Below, in pieces: positions 11,625-23,000 of a stretch of 64,000 nt of DNA. Location of the stretch: the NCBI GenBank assembly GCA_944472135.2, contig OX235263.1, positions 28,511,379 to 28,575,378 on the forward strand. The letters are read 5' to 3'. Both the position numbers and the translations under genes were made by a program. The DNA is from Trichobilharzia regenti. Taxonomy: Eukaryota; Platyhelminthes; Trematoda; Strigeidida; Schistosomatidae. The notes beneath the pieces are model-generated. The model searched no databases. It was not told where the DNA came from and was given only the letters and a program-made list of their open reading frames with translations. Positions within the stretch are counted from its first letter, which is position 1; the number at the start of each line of letters is the position of its first letter.

Positions 11625-11990
11625 AAAATTATGTAAGTGGTGGAATAAGATACCTAGAGTTTCACTGAAGATCAGGAACCTTCATTTTTCGGCCAGGAGG
11701 TGGAAACAAAGAAATCGATCCGGCAATTGAAATTATCCCGCATGCCTAAGGCCACTGGAGGATTTGGACAGCTTAAGGTCACTTTCTTCCATGTTAGTCG
11801 GCCATGTTGGATTGCAGTTCTCTAACAGTTCGTTTACACATTGGGTTTTTCAGTTGTTCATAACCTACCTTGACGTAAACTGCTCAAAAATTTCTCATTT
11901 CATCCCATTTTTGTTTCCGTTGTTGTTAAAACTATTTATTCCGTTTGTTTCGAATGTTTTAACTACAGGGTCAGTACATTAATCTCATTT
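11625..11990 (+). mobile_element. Decayed non-LTR ORF end
   Basis: A broken plus-strand reading contains KIRNLHFSARRWKQRNRSG. A related reading, PKIKNLYLTIKRRAQRNQIG, occurs at 18085-18235. The shared K-I-(K/R)-N-L and Q-R-N pattern suggests two copies of one unidentified retrotransposon ORF. The 72-codon frame at 11764-11982 follows it and is probably its 3' UTR. Confidence 0.4.
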
Positions 11991-12794
11991 TAATTGTTCT
12001 ACACACTGCATTCACGCGAAGTTACAGTGTTTTGTTCGTTTACCATCTGGTAATGGAGTGGCACTGTGTAGAAGCTTAGAGATTATGCACATGAACATTT
12101 TTGAGCAGCAGAAGCTGTTATTTCAGGTTCATTCGTTGGTTGCCGTTACTGTTGTTAGCTCATTTGGCTACTTAATATTTAGAAATCCCGAAAAAACATT
12201 CTCTTTCACGTTCATGTATACGGCATGCATAATCTACCAGTCAGTCTGATGGAGAGAGCAAGATCAGAGTTTATATTGACAGTCTCAGAATAACATATTA
12301 AATCTGGAGAATTCAGAACCTGGTTTGAAGTTGAAAAAGTTCTGAAACTTTTCCAGAGGCTGAGTATGCCATCAGTCTGTCTATTATCAGCTAACAAACA
12401 CCCGATATATTGTGAGATTATCAAAATTAAACAAGGATGAGCCACGCGCGAAGTATGAATGCGTGGTGTTTGTATGCGCTTTTCGAAACAGAAATCTGGA
12501 GGCAATCAGAGGCCCCCAAAGGATAAGTGTTACCTATATTCGGTAATGCCTAATGTGCTAGATCCGAATACATGAAGTAGGAATGCCTGTAGTAAAGGCA
12601 ATGCTGTGAGCCATTCAAGATGTTGCAAAACGATTCAAATAAGCGGATAATATACAATGATCTGGTGAGCTATCCTAGTTAAAGACAAGACTTTAATTAA
12701 CAAGAATAGCCTATCAGTCTGTGGTCCACAATTGTTGGTTTTTTCGAAGTTACAACAAGTTGAGAAGCAGATCACAATTCTACATGAGACCATT
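11991..12794. other. Spacer, nothing recognised
   Basis: No domain or repeat family was recognised. Short open frames on both strands lack support. Confidence 0.4.
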
Positions 12795-13153
12795 TGTCAG
12801 TCACGTCTCATAAACCGTCAATGCCCAGCTCTTGCTACGCTCGGGCCCACGCTGTTCCTTGCAGTTTTTCAGAAACACTTAATAGTAACGGACGCGAAAA
12901 CCAAAACACCGATTGGCCGCTTGGGAATACTTTATTGTAACACCAACATATAAAAAATATTCCTATTAAGGTCTGTGAACAAATATTACAATAATAAATC
13001 ACAATATTACTTCTGATGGTTTGCTACTGACTTCTTTCTGAATAGCGACCGATGAGACGATGACTGTCGTATTGATGCCTCCGCGAAAATTGGGGAAGTT
13101 GATTTTGAGCAAACAACCATGAATTGATCGTTCAATCTTCAACTACATTGACA
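12795..13153 (-). mobile_element. BEL/Pao-type LTR with adjoining 3' internal sequence
   Basis: This 359-bp LTR is bounded by the inverted TGTCA/TGACA termini. It matches the LTR at 13848-14211 in the same orientation, and the LTR at 46943-47289, which precedes a BEL-type gag, in reverse. By the gag orientation this copy is on the minus strand. No short duplication is seen at its two ends, as expected because the right side runs into element-internal sequence. Confidence 0.75.
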
Positions 13154-13630
13154 CTCCCCGGCAAAAAAGGGATCCATTCCCTTTTTTCCATCACGACCAA
13201 TACACGTTGACTTGGATGCCATGGCGAGAACCTGGGTCACACGGACAGAGCTGAAATGGAAAACAAACAGAAAAGCCAACACACCACAAGCATACCCACA
13301 GCACAATCTCACACATCGATGACGACCTGAGCCTCCAGATGAAGGCCTCCTCTTGACATCTCGAATTACAATCGCCACTCGCTAGAATGACTCTTGCAGA
13401 ATGCAACGTGACCATAGAACCGCCTCATGATACTCCACGGACGTCCTCGTATCTACTCACTGCCAATTACCACTGCAATCATTCTGCCTCAGTTCTAGTA
13501 GCGGTGACGCATGCGAGCCTCAGTCGTTTACACTCTTTCTCCCCGGCGTGTGGGACCGCAGCTAACAATTATCTCCGTATGCATTTCATTCTCCGCAATA
13601 GCCTAGCCTCCCCGGCGTATACGACCCATC
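13154..13630 (-). mobile_element. Probable 3' internal remnant of the BEL element
   Basis: This G+C-richer block ends on the minus strand in gccggggag, a purine-rich stretch placed where the polypurine tract should be, immediately before the LTR. Minus-strand frames (13139-13415) are open for about 75-79 codons and run into the LTR, as the pol 3' end can in BEL elements. No pol motif is certain. Confidence 0.4.
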
Positions 13631-13631
13631 T

Positions 13632-13830
13632 GCTCAGTGGTTAGGACTCTCGCCGACCATGCCCATGGTCCGGGGTTCGAGCCCACGCCGACGCACACCT
13701 GATATCTATGGTCAACCTGCGAAATTTGGGCTACCAATATCCGAGCTGAAAATTCCATGCTTGTACCGAAATAGGGTGTGGAACCAAGCTGTAATCAAAA
13801 ATAAAAAAATAAGATATGCCCGCGATTGGT
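13632..13830 (+). mobile_element. tRNA-headed SINE
   Basis: A pol III A-box-like tgctcagtggttagga and a B-box-like ggggttcgagcc lie 33 nt apart, as in a tRNA gene. The flanking bases do not fold into a full cloverleaf with an acceptor stem. An unrelated body and an A-rich tail (aaaaataaaaaaataag) follow. A related head occurs at 14310. A solo LTR is inserted shortly after it. Confidence 0.55.
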
Positions 13831-13847
13831 GTACTGTGTACTGCCTT

Positions 13848-14211
13848 TGTCAGTCAAGTCTCATAAACCGTCAGTTTCCAGCTCTTGCCACGCTAGGCCA
13901 CACGCTGTCCCTCGAAGATTTTTAGAAACGCTTAGTATTAACCGATGCGAGAATCAAAACACTGTTTGGCGACTGAAGAATCCCTTGTTCTAACTCCAAC
14001 ATATGACCAACAATACTGTTATTACAGAGGTCTAGGAACAAATGTTTTAACAATAAATCACAATATTACTTCTGATAGTTTTTAATCTTCCTTCTGAACA
14101 GCGACCAATGAGATGATGACTGATGGATTGATGATTCCGCGAAAAATATGGGGAAGTTGGGTTTGAGCAAACAACCATGAATTGATCGTTCAATCTTCAA
14201 CTACATTGACA
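13848..14211 (-). mobile_element. Solo BEL-type LTR with 5-bp target duplication
   Basis: This is a 364-bp LTR with TGTCA/TGACA ends. It is flanked by GCCTT on both sides (13843-13847 and 14212-14216), a 5-bp duplication typical of integrase. No internal region remains, so it arose by LTR-LTR recombination. Confidence 0.8.
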
Positions 14212-14309
14212 GCCTTCTTACTGAGAAATAAGGATGATGCCATTTGACAACCTATCACTCAATTTGAGTTTCAGCAAGCTTATTTAAAAAAATATCTAGG
14301 TACTGAGTC

Positions 14310-14600
14310 TAAATGTGCTTCGGTGGAGCAGCGGTTAGGACACTTGCCGACCATCCACATGGTCCAGGCTTCGTTCCCCGGCCGGTGCACTCCTTTACCC
14401 TGCCAAGCCAGAAATAATGCTGATAAAGTGGAAAGGCTGGGCATGAGGCTAACAACTGCATCCTGTAAAATTAAACACTGCTGCAGAAACTTCAAGCCAC
14501 TAGCTTGAGGCCCTATGTTCCACTGGGAACGTGAAGGAAAAAGATGAGTCGAAAGCAGATGAGCGGTCCTGGAAGATGCAGCAAACAAATTTACCCCCCC
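14310..14600 (+). mobile_element. tRNA-headed SINE, second copy
   Basis: The head, gcagcggttaggacacttgc and a decayed B box, resembles the one at 13632. The 3' part contains ccctatgttccactgggaac, a motif also at the end of the RTE-like copy near 31410 and, in reverse, near 28300. The 3' end may therefore be borrowed from that RTE-like partner, as SINEs often do. Confidence 0.45.
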
Positions 14601-14664
14601 TGATATAAACTTCAGACAATGCTGTGATGCAAGACCGCAGCTGCATCTAAAGTACTTCTGCTAT

Positions 14665-15480
14665 GTTTAATAACGATATATTTATTCCTATATATGTAGG
14701 AAGCACCAGTTTTACAGGCATATATATATTTGATTTATTTATATATTTATTTGATATATATTTATTTTTACTCAGTCTTTTCGTGCATTTATGCGACTAG
14801 TCTACTTATCGTTTATGGAGTAATAGGGGAATTTATGCGCGTTTTTAAGGCACTGCAGTAAACTAAAATTGATTCATTCCAGGAATGGATAGTTTGTTAA
14901 TGTGATCAATAGAGTGAAACAGTCGTATAGAGAGAGTTTGAAACTTATGGCCGAGGTGCAAGTTCCAATTTCTGTAGGCAGGCTGTTCCATAATTTAGAG
15001 CACATGACTGTGAAGAAGTTTTCGCGTAGTGTTGATTTACAGGCGAATTGTTTAGGGTGGTTTGAGGCTTTAATTTAGGGTTCAAGATTGAGTAAGAGCA
15101 ACTTTTCCATAGTTTTCAGAAAAGTAGAGGTAATAGCAAAAGGTCTAAATTTAATACACGTTCCAGCGAACCATTTGGTTCTAGGCTACAAGAAGAGTTC
15201 AGTGACTGGAGGCATTTTAGAACATCATTTGTATTGAAACCAGGGAAGCAGGTTTCATTATCACTTGGCGTTTGTAGGAGAATGTATGAAAGACTTGTCT
15301 AGAGTACACACACCAAGTGAACAGGGAATACTGCTGTAGTACTGGAGATAATTAGATGAATAAAGGCGTAAGTTATTTAAAATCCACCAAGAAGATATGC
15401 AAATACTGCAGTTGTTGATCATAAAAATGATGAATATTAGATACCATCACGTGGTTCGACGGCATATTCGAAATAAATAA
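14665..15480 (-). mobile_element. 5'-truncated CR1-like element, 3' end
   Basis: On the minus strand an RT ORF C terminus is readable at about 14874-15120, with NFFTVMCSKLWNSLPTEIG, homologous to NFFTIKYCKLWNQLPSEIR in element A; its stop is at 14874-14876. The 3' end near 14665 shares its tail with the element at 10041. The 5' limit is uncertain. Confidence 0.7.
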
Positions 15481-16754
15481 AAATTGTTTCTTAGTTCATT
15501 GTCAAGTAAACAGTCTATTCGATGATGTCACTGCATATTGACAGATTAATGAAGTAGCTATCAACCCTAAGTTACTACATTTGTTTGCACTACAGACTTG
15601 GCGTTTAGCATTATGCAACCAGCTAAATAAGGCGACTTTAGCGTATCGAACATTTCGGAATTATTATTCATCTTGCTAAATCCTTTTTATTTTTTACTAT
15701 GTGCTATTGAATGGAAGCAGACTGAAGATCCTATGAATGACTTAAGTAACAATCTCATAATACTGCAGTAAATCTCGATTCCACTAACTAAGCTTAATAT
15801 GTGCTAATCCGAATTCACATTTTACAAAATCCCATACTATAGCGACGCCCTGAATAAGTCCAGAAGTAGAAATCAAGATTATACTAAACATTTCGTTGAT
15901 TCACAAAATAAAGCTCCGGCGGAGTATGTCCGCGTTAGTCTGACCAATCGACTTTTTCGCTGATTTCATATTTGACAACCTCCATATACCTAGAAAAAAT
16001 AAGGCATATGTAAGGACCAGTACATCAAGAAGTTATAAAAACATTTAAAATAAAGTTATGCAAAGTGGATACACTGATTCCATTAATGCTAAGTAAAATT
16101 CCCATGAAAGTGGAAGTATTTGTATTCCACAGGTGGTTTTTATATGCATAAATTGACCTCATATACTTTCCAGTGTTAGAGGATTATGCGCAAATTTTAA
16201 CGCAATCTCTGAAACACCCATACTATTGAGGCGTCATTCTCTCACTAAGACTACTTGAGGATCAAATTCACCCTATATACGTTTACATTAAAGCGAATAT
16301 TGCGGATATATAACCTGGAAAGTAATCCACAATCTCAGTAATGTCTAGTGAACATAACCTTGTGAATTCTACAGGAATTACGTTCTCACATTTAGGAGAC
16401 TATAGCCATCAAATATGAGCTGAACATGCCTCAACTCTAAACAGCTGTGCATTGTATTAACAGCATACAGAAACACTTTAAAATACTGTAAGATACACAG
16501 ACCTGTTGTGTTGATCAGGATGACTGTGTTATACAATGCGACCTAGACATTCAGTCGGAACACTGTATCTGCGCTGCTTCGTGTAAATGGAAATTTCAGG
16601 GGAAATTCATCTCCACTATTGGTGATCAAAAATATTGCAGCAATATGTAAACAGTGTCAGTGGGAATATATGACGGGCAGTAAATTGGTGATAATACAGC
16701 TGACTAGATTCATAACTCATAGTCAACACAATCAATGTGTATAATAATACTATA
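15481..16754. other. Spacer, nothing recognised
   Basis: There is no convincing open frame, repeat or RNA gene. Confidence 0.45.
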
Positions 16755-17160
16755 CACTGAATTATTAATGATACTTGCACTTACCTATTTCATTACACTT
16801 TATTGATTCACTTTGGCACTTCTACTTTTCTAAAACAGCTTTCAATCCTTTGTAAACGTTGTACTTACCTCAGTATTGGTTGGTTATCGTATGCCTACAA
16901 CCACGGGATGAAAACGAAACGAAGTCGATTTTCCCGCTCAACCTGGAGGACAACTGTACAATTCAATAACTCTAAGGCCTGGTTAGGACAACCAGTGTAT
17001 TTATATATATGTATCAAATATTTAACTATTGAAACACTATTCACTTGTAAACAATCTACGATTTGATATTATATCACATTTGATCGTGCCTGTGAAACTG
17101 GCCTGCATTTTCATGTAAATTTATATGTTCATATGAGAGTACACATTATTATTATAATGC
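16755..17160 (+). mobile_element. 5'-truncated copy of repeat B
   Basis: This matches the last ~400 bp of the palindrome arm at 7255-8590, including the region of its 89-codon frame and the ATT-rich tail, with scattered substitutions. Sharing only the 3' end marks B as a retroposed family. Confidence 0.8.
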
Positions 17161-17925
17161 ATTAAGTGAAACAGTGAGGAAAATTAAACGAGTAATTACG
17201 TTCTCCACTTCACTTGTCAGCTTAGCAGACAGTGGCAAAATATTAGTGATGTAGAGATTTTTATACATTTAATCCGCATAACCCATGTGGCACCGCACCA
17301 ATCAGTGCATATATATATTTAATCCACTTAAAGATAACCTTTCAACTCACGATAAATCCTGTCCAAACACAGATAAGGTGAAAGACACATCTACATCATA
17401 ACTTCTGTTCCCACAGAAGGTTCTGTTAGCGTTTACAGGTGATTTCCATGTACTGATAGCATTAACTTGTCAAATAGTACTGTTTTTTACAGGAAAATAA
17501 CCACTCTGATATCCTGAGACGTGAAGTCTTCATTGAATGATACGATGCTGAAATCTGCAGCTTCTACATGAAGTAAACTATTTGTGTAGATGACATTGCC
17601 CTCCAGCTATCCTATCTTCCTCATTATAGCGATATTTTGACACACTCCACCTGAAACACTAATCATTGCAACCAGTATGCTAAGAGTGTGTCGCAGTCAG
17701 ATCACATGACACGGACTCCAACAGAAACTAGCCAGGAAATGAGAATTCATATCATTCCTAAAAACATATTACACAATATTATTGAAAATGTTTGACAAAA
17801 AAATTTATTGAGCAAAATTTCAACCAACATGCCCGATATTGGACCTAAAACAAGGAGTTTTGACCTTTAGTGGTTTCCTATTTTCGTTTCTGTCTCTTAG
17901 TCTGAATAGCTTCACTAATTATATC
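17161..17925. other. Spacer, nothing recognised
   Basis: There is no supported feature. Confidence 0.4.
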
Positions 17926-17970
17926 TATTATTATTATTATTATTACTATTATTATTATTATTATTACTAT
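17926..17970. repeat. (TTA)n microsatellite
   Basis: About 15 TTA/TTAC units in a row. It probably descends from the ATT-type tail of a non-LTR copy. Confidence 0.85.
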
Positions 17971-18084
17971 CTCTTTTCTCTTGTCGACAATACCGAAGGA
18001 CTAACTGGCGAAAGGATCAACTCCAATCACAGTAGTAACAGTCTTAACATACCTCATACTACAAACCACATATAATTAATCCCA

Positions 18085-18235
18085 GCACTACTCCCTTTGG
18101 AGTCAACCAAAGCTACGACAGTCGAGTGGCGGGACAAGCTACGCAGAAGTTTACCGAAGATCAAGAACCTATACCTCACAATCAAGAGGCGAGCACAAAG
18201 AAATCAAATTGGTTTATACTAGCTCGTAAAAACGA
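18085..18235 (+). mobile_element. Decayed non-LTR ORF fragment
   Basis: A plus-strand reading contains KWRDKLRRSLPKIKNL, paralogous to the fragment at 11625. The family is not identified. Confidence 0.35.
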
Positions 18236-19800
18236 TATTGGATATTGGATAGTGGTAATTCAAGGTCGTGACACTTTCAAACACCAAGTATACTGACGAC
18301 TAAGTTTTTTGATTGACAGCACTCCGCAGGTATAATAACACTCCAAATTGACAGAGGAATACGGTTCAATATAGTTAATTTGACTATAATTACTGACTTT
18401 TGTACATTATGTAGTGTGCTATTATATGCAAACCCTATGTCCTCATGTTGATTGATGAGATATCGAACTATATTAGCTGGCAACAATAGTAGGGCAGAAA
18501 ATGAAGATTATATTCCTCCTTTCTAGTTGTGCCCCTTGCTGAGACCTAGATTAAAACCAGGATATTAGTTGCGATGACATCTACAAATCGAAATGAAATG
18601 TTTTACAATTATTTTTAAGCTCTTGTAGTGTCACAAAAAATATTTTTTCCCTTGTCTGTTTCAACGTGTCACTTAATGTGCAGCATCTCTCATATTTTTC
18701 ATGTGAAAATGACAATAAACCAATAATTATCAGTTTTTTTACTCTTCTTTTACATTCCGTTGTATTGCTTGGAAGCTTATATCATTTAAAGCTCTTTGAC
18801 GAAGCAAGAAACTTGTTTTCAATATAGTAAAGCTTGTTGTAGTGGCAGTACTTGTTTTTCACGGGAGCGTATTTTTCGTGATTTTTTCTTCTGTAAATAG
18901 AAGCTTGCGTGTATTATTTTGGAAACATCAGCATTTCTTTTAACCATACTAGCCAATATTGACGTTTGGTAGTCAGCACCCTGAAAATGAGTGCTACTTA
19001 AATAATGATCATATGTGCAGAGCTCTGTGTAGATGAATCTCTAGATATTCAGGAAATCTATTATTTCTACTATTTAAATGTTGTGATGTACATATAGGTA
19101 GTCTTCCGGGAAAAACTAGGCGCTTCTCTTCAAAAATAAACATCGTAAGCATTTAGCAGGGTTTATAAAGTAGATTTTGTGAACTGTTTGACCTAGACAG
19201 TCTGACTAAAAGCTTCGACATTAGACTTACACCGCCCTAGTTGTAAAAATTGAATAGTGAATAAGAACCAACATAACATCTCATTTTCGATTGCCGGGCT
19301 AAAGTCCTACAGTAATATCAAAAACTACGGCTTTATATACGGAATAACCTAAGCTAAATTGCGAGTGTCATTTAGTGTTTGAGTTTCGAAATGCCATTTC
19401 CAAGTTCAACTGTAATTTTGGGACACAAGTTAAATTGGTGTAAGCAGCTCAAATCTAATCCCAATTTATAGTATCAAGGGATAACTCATTTAGTTTTACT
19501 CCATAGTGAAATTAAAACAAGCCAAATGCAAGTGTAATAAGTATTCGTTGGTTTTGCAAAATAGGATGAAATTTTGCCGTGAGAAATTACAGTAATCTCG
19601 AATTTCCGAAATAAAATAGTCACACTATGTATTTTAGGTAAATATGGTTTTCGGTTCAACGTAATATATATACTTCAAGGTGGCAGTATTGGTTAACGTT
19701 TCCTTCTGATTTTCACTTTATCCAAGTTTGGCTTTTGTATGCAGTCGTCATTTAACCATATTGTCAATTAATCTTACTTCACAAAACAGTCCCACATATT
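18236..19800. other. Region upstream of seipin, nothing recognised
   Basis: AT-rich single-copy-looking DNA. It may hold the promoter and 5' UTR of the seipin gene, but no element can be named. Confidence 0.4.
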
Positions 19801-19870
19801 TTAGTTGCGTAGAATCCGGCATAGTATGCAAAGTGCCACCTCATTAAAGTATTTTGTCTGTTTTAGCCGT

Positions 19871-20058
19871 ATGCTCGACCGAATCAAGCTCGAGGCTAGG
19901 CAGTTGTCGTTAGTGCCAGGGAAAGCCATTCGTTACGTTCTGTTATTTTTCTTCGTAGAGGTGATCACGCTCGTGTACGGCGTGATAATCTTCTTCTTGC
20001 TGCATCACGCTTTCATTCCTACCGTAAAATTGGAGAGAAATTTGGACTTGGTGTTTGA
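19871..20058 (+). CDS. BSCL2: Seipin exon 1 (coding part)
   Basis: It codes for a short basic N terminus, the first membrane helix ([19 protein letters not shown]) and HHAFIPTVK, the conserved turn into the lumenal domain. ATG 19871 is preceded by a pyrimidine-rich tctgttttag four bases upstream. That could be a cis or a trans-splice acceptor, so the in-frame ATG at 19805 is less likely. It ends in phase 2 at a GTACGT donor. Confidence 0.85.
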
Positions 20059-23000
20059 GTACGTTCTCTTCTTAATTTGCGAATTTAATGTCTTAGTACA
20101 AAATGCAACGTTCAAATGGAGTATTCCAATGTTTGCAGCTTTCCTAGTGCTAATTTTTCGATTTCAGAAGGTGGAGTGTCCGTTAGTTCTTTTTTCTAAA
20201 AGAAATTATGTTTGTAGTTACTAACTCCTAAATACCCTTACATGCTCATATTGGAAATGTGGTTGCCAGATTCTTTTCAAAATCGAATTGCAGGTAAGTA
20301 ATGTTTCCCTCGCACTTCAATTTCATTATATTAAATTGTGTATTATCCAAATAATCTGGCTGTAGATTAAAGGAAACCAGTCGCTTGTTTGAAGGTGAAA
20401 TCGTACTACTAACGACTACGAAATGTACCTCCAGTAAAAGTTCTTGTAAAAATAAAAGCAACTGTTTGATTATAGGGGTTTGGAAAATGTTAACGGTGAA
20501 TTAGCGATTTCAATGAGCCATAATTCAGATGCTAGCTATGGAATTTAGAGTGAAAACGTAAATACAGAAGTACTATATATTTACGCTGACGTAAATTAAA
20601 CCCTTAAAATAGGTATTCGTCTTCCTAAATCACACAAGTAGCTGAATAACTATTAGGAACCAGTCACTTTCACACCCATAGCACTTCTAGGGATTCCCTG
20701 TACTTTATCTTACTGTTTCATCTATTTTTGCAACCAACCCGACCTCATTTTTAGGTATCCTGAATGACAGGCTAAAATGCATATTTCTTGTAGCCTCACT
20801 ACAATGCATGTTGGAGATTGAAAGTCTACACAATTTCTTGACCCACGAGGACCTTGTTAATCAAAAACCTAGCATTACCCACATGAGGATATACCTATTT
20901 AATCCAATTAAGACACCCTTTTATCCTAAACCTCAATTATCTGGGCACTTGACATTTACTAGTGTGAGATTAGAATTTGATATTTAATTTCCCCGTAGAC
21001 TTGGTGGGAGAATAAAACTAATAATTAAAACAGTATTGTCTATAAGTGTGTGGTTCTTTGAATACAATTTCAATAATCATTCGTTTAATGTGCAGAACTT
21101 ATTAAGCTGTATTAGTTTATTAGTTATGTCAAGTACCCGGGCGCAAAGCACAACCCTAGCTATTTGGATAAGCTAATTCCCATTCATATGAATTCTCCGT
21201 AAGTCTTCATTGACTGACTGATTGACTTCATTATAATATTTAATCTGTGGTAATGTGGTTTTAGTGCTGAACAGTGATATGTTTTTTCAAGGAGATTCAA
21301 TCGACGCTGTTCAGCCGGCTCACAACCGTATTAACGTGGTGTGCTATATGTAAAATATGATTTAGGGTTATTTATTTTTCAAGTGAAATCGTCTTTTAAA
21401 ATGCAATATAGACAGCTTATTGGTAACTTCTTGATCTGTTTTAATTATCTTTAACGTTTATTCTTTATTTATTAGGTATGACTATCATGACTTTAGAACT
21501 CTATGGCAAGGACCATGTTCTTGTAGGAAGATTCAAAAAACCTGTAAGTTTAACTTTGTTATGCGAGAATATAATTCCATGTCAATTTGTTTATTGTGTC
21601 CCACAGTGAAACAGTATTATTAACTGCATGACGAGATTTTGAACACAATTTATTGTTGGTAATCCCATTGATTATAATTAAACAACTCCGAAAGTTGATT
21701 GATCCCTGGGTTCGAACCTCGGCGGGTGAGTACTGATGAAGAGCCCCAAACTGGGACGGAACAGCTGTCAAGTACTCCCGGGTTTTCGAGTGGTTCTCTA
21801 GCCGATGTCAGCTGATGATAAAACCCTGTAGCCAATCAAATCCCTGCAAACCAACACTTGATTTTTATAGTTCTCTTTCCTCCTCCCCGTTTTTCGTAGT
21901 AGAATTTTCCACGTGTCCGGAAAAAATGTTAGATCATTTCTGTTACACGAATTCTCAGTTGGTTTGATAAATAAGGCTTCAATGAGTAATCTCTCCCTTC
22001 ACTTTGGTACATTATATTTTAATAATGTCATCTTGTCTTATCCTTTTGTATGTTTGTACGTAATACTTTAGCCTAGCTGTTTTCTGAATATTTTATCTTG
22101 TGAGGCTCAACTAATCTCTATTTTGCCGGGTTTTGGTGGCCCAGTAATCTAGTTAACCTTGTCCTACTACTTTGGCCTATGTATTTGACATCACAGTCGT
22201 TACAAAGTATTAGATAAACTTTTATCATTATTTTGTTTATTGGGCTCCACAGGATCCTTTAACTGACGTAATTTGTTTCTAAGTGAGTCTGTGGTTTCCA
22301 ATAACACTTGCCTTGCTGTGTTAAGAATTCTACGTAAGGTCTCAGGGGTTCTCTCTTTGTAAGGAAGCACTACTGCTGTTTTCAGTTCTCTATTGTTGGT
22401 GGTGTCACCTTGCTTTGTATGTTTGTCATGCATATCTTCCCCGTTACTGTTATTAATTTTATTCTCGAAACTTCTTGAGTGCCTCCTGGCTAATTTATCG
22501 GAGTAGTTAAATTTCAAAGCTTCTATTAAATGTCTCACTTCCTGCCTTAAATTATTGCTAGTACTATTTAGTTTTTCTGCCTTATTACTAAAAACAAGCA
22601 TCACTAGCCAAGACTCTGGCATCCCGAGCCATTGATGTATGTTGTGTTTCAGAAACACGCATACAAGACCCAAGTGTGGTTATTCACCTAACCCCACCTG
22701 GCCAACAGGATGAATCTTCAAAATTCACCTTGAGGGTGTCAGGAGATGCCACAGCTAGTTCACGAGGATTAGCTGGCGTAGGGATAGCTTTGAGTACTAG
22801 GGCAGAAAAGACATTGCTTGACTGGATCCCGGTAGATAGCCGAATGTGTGCTGTCCGTCTGAACGGATCAGTAAGAAGGAGAAAGGACTGCACTACTCGC
22901 CGATGCCTTTTCGTAATCTCCGCCTACGCCCCCACTGACTGCAGTTCGGATGAAACGAAGGATGAGTTCTACCAAAAGCTGTCTAGTTTGGTGCGAAAGG

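Noticed and set aside
13638..13690. A functional tRNA gene
   Set aside because: A and B boxes are present but no acceptor stem or cloverleaf forms; a SINE head fits better. The same holds for 30600-30690 and 41440-41510.
13154..13847. Internal region of one BEL element between the two LTRs at 12795 and 13848
   Set aside because: The second LTR has its own 5-bp duplication and a SINE lies between them, so they are separate insertions.
17839..18075. 78-codon ORF with a poly-Tyr run
   Set aside because: The Tyr run is the translation of a (TTA)n microsatellite.
19805..20224. A single 139-codon gene
   Set aside because: The open frame runs through a 38-nt intron by chance; splicing gives the seipin CSFPSAN block in another frame, which is far better supported.
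22200..22673. A 157-codon minus-strand gene
   Set aside because: It is a chimera: the first part is antisense RTE endonuclease, the rest a Penelope-like remnant.
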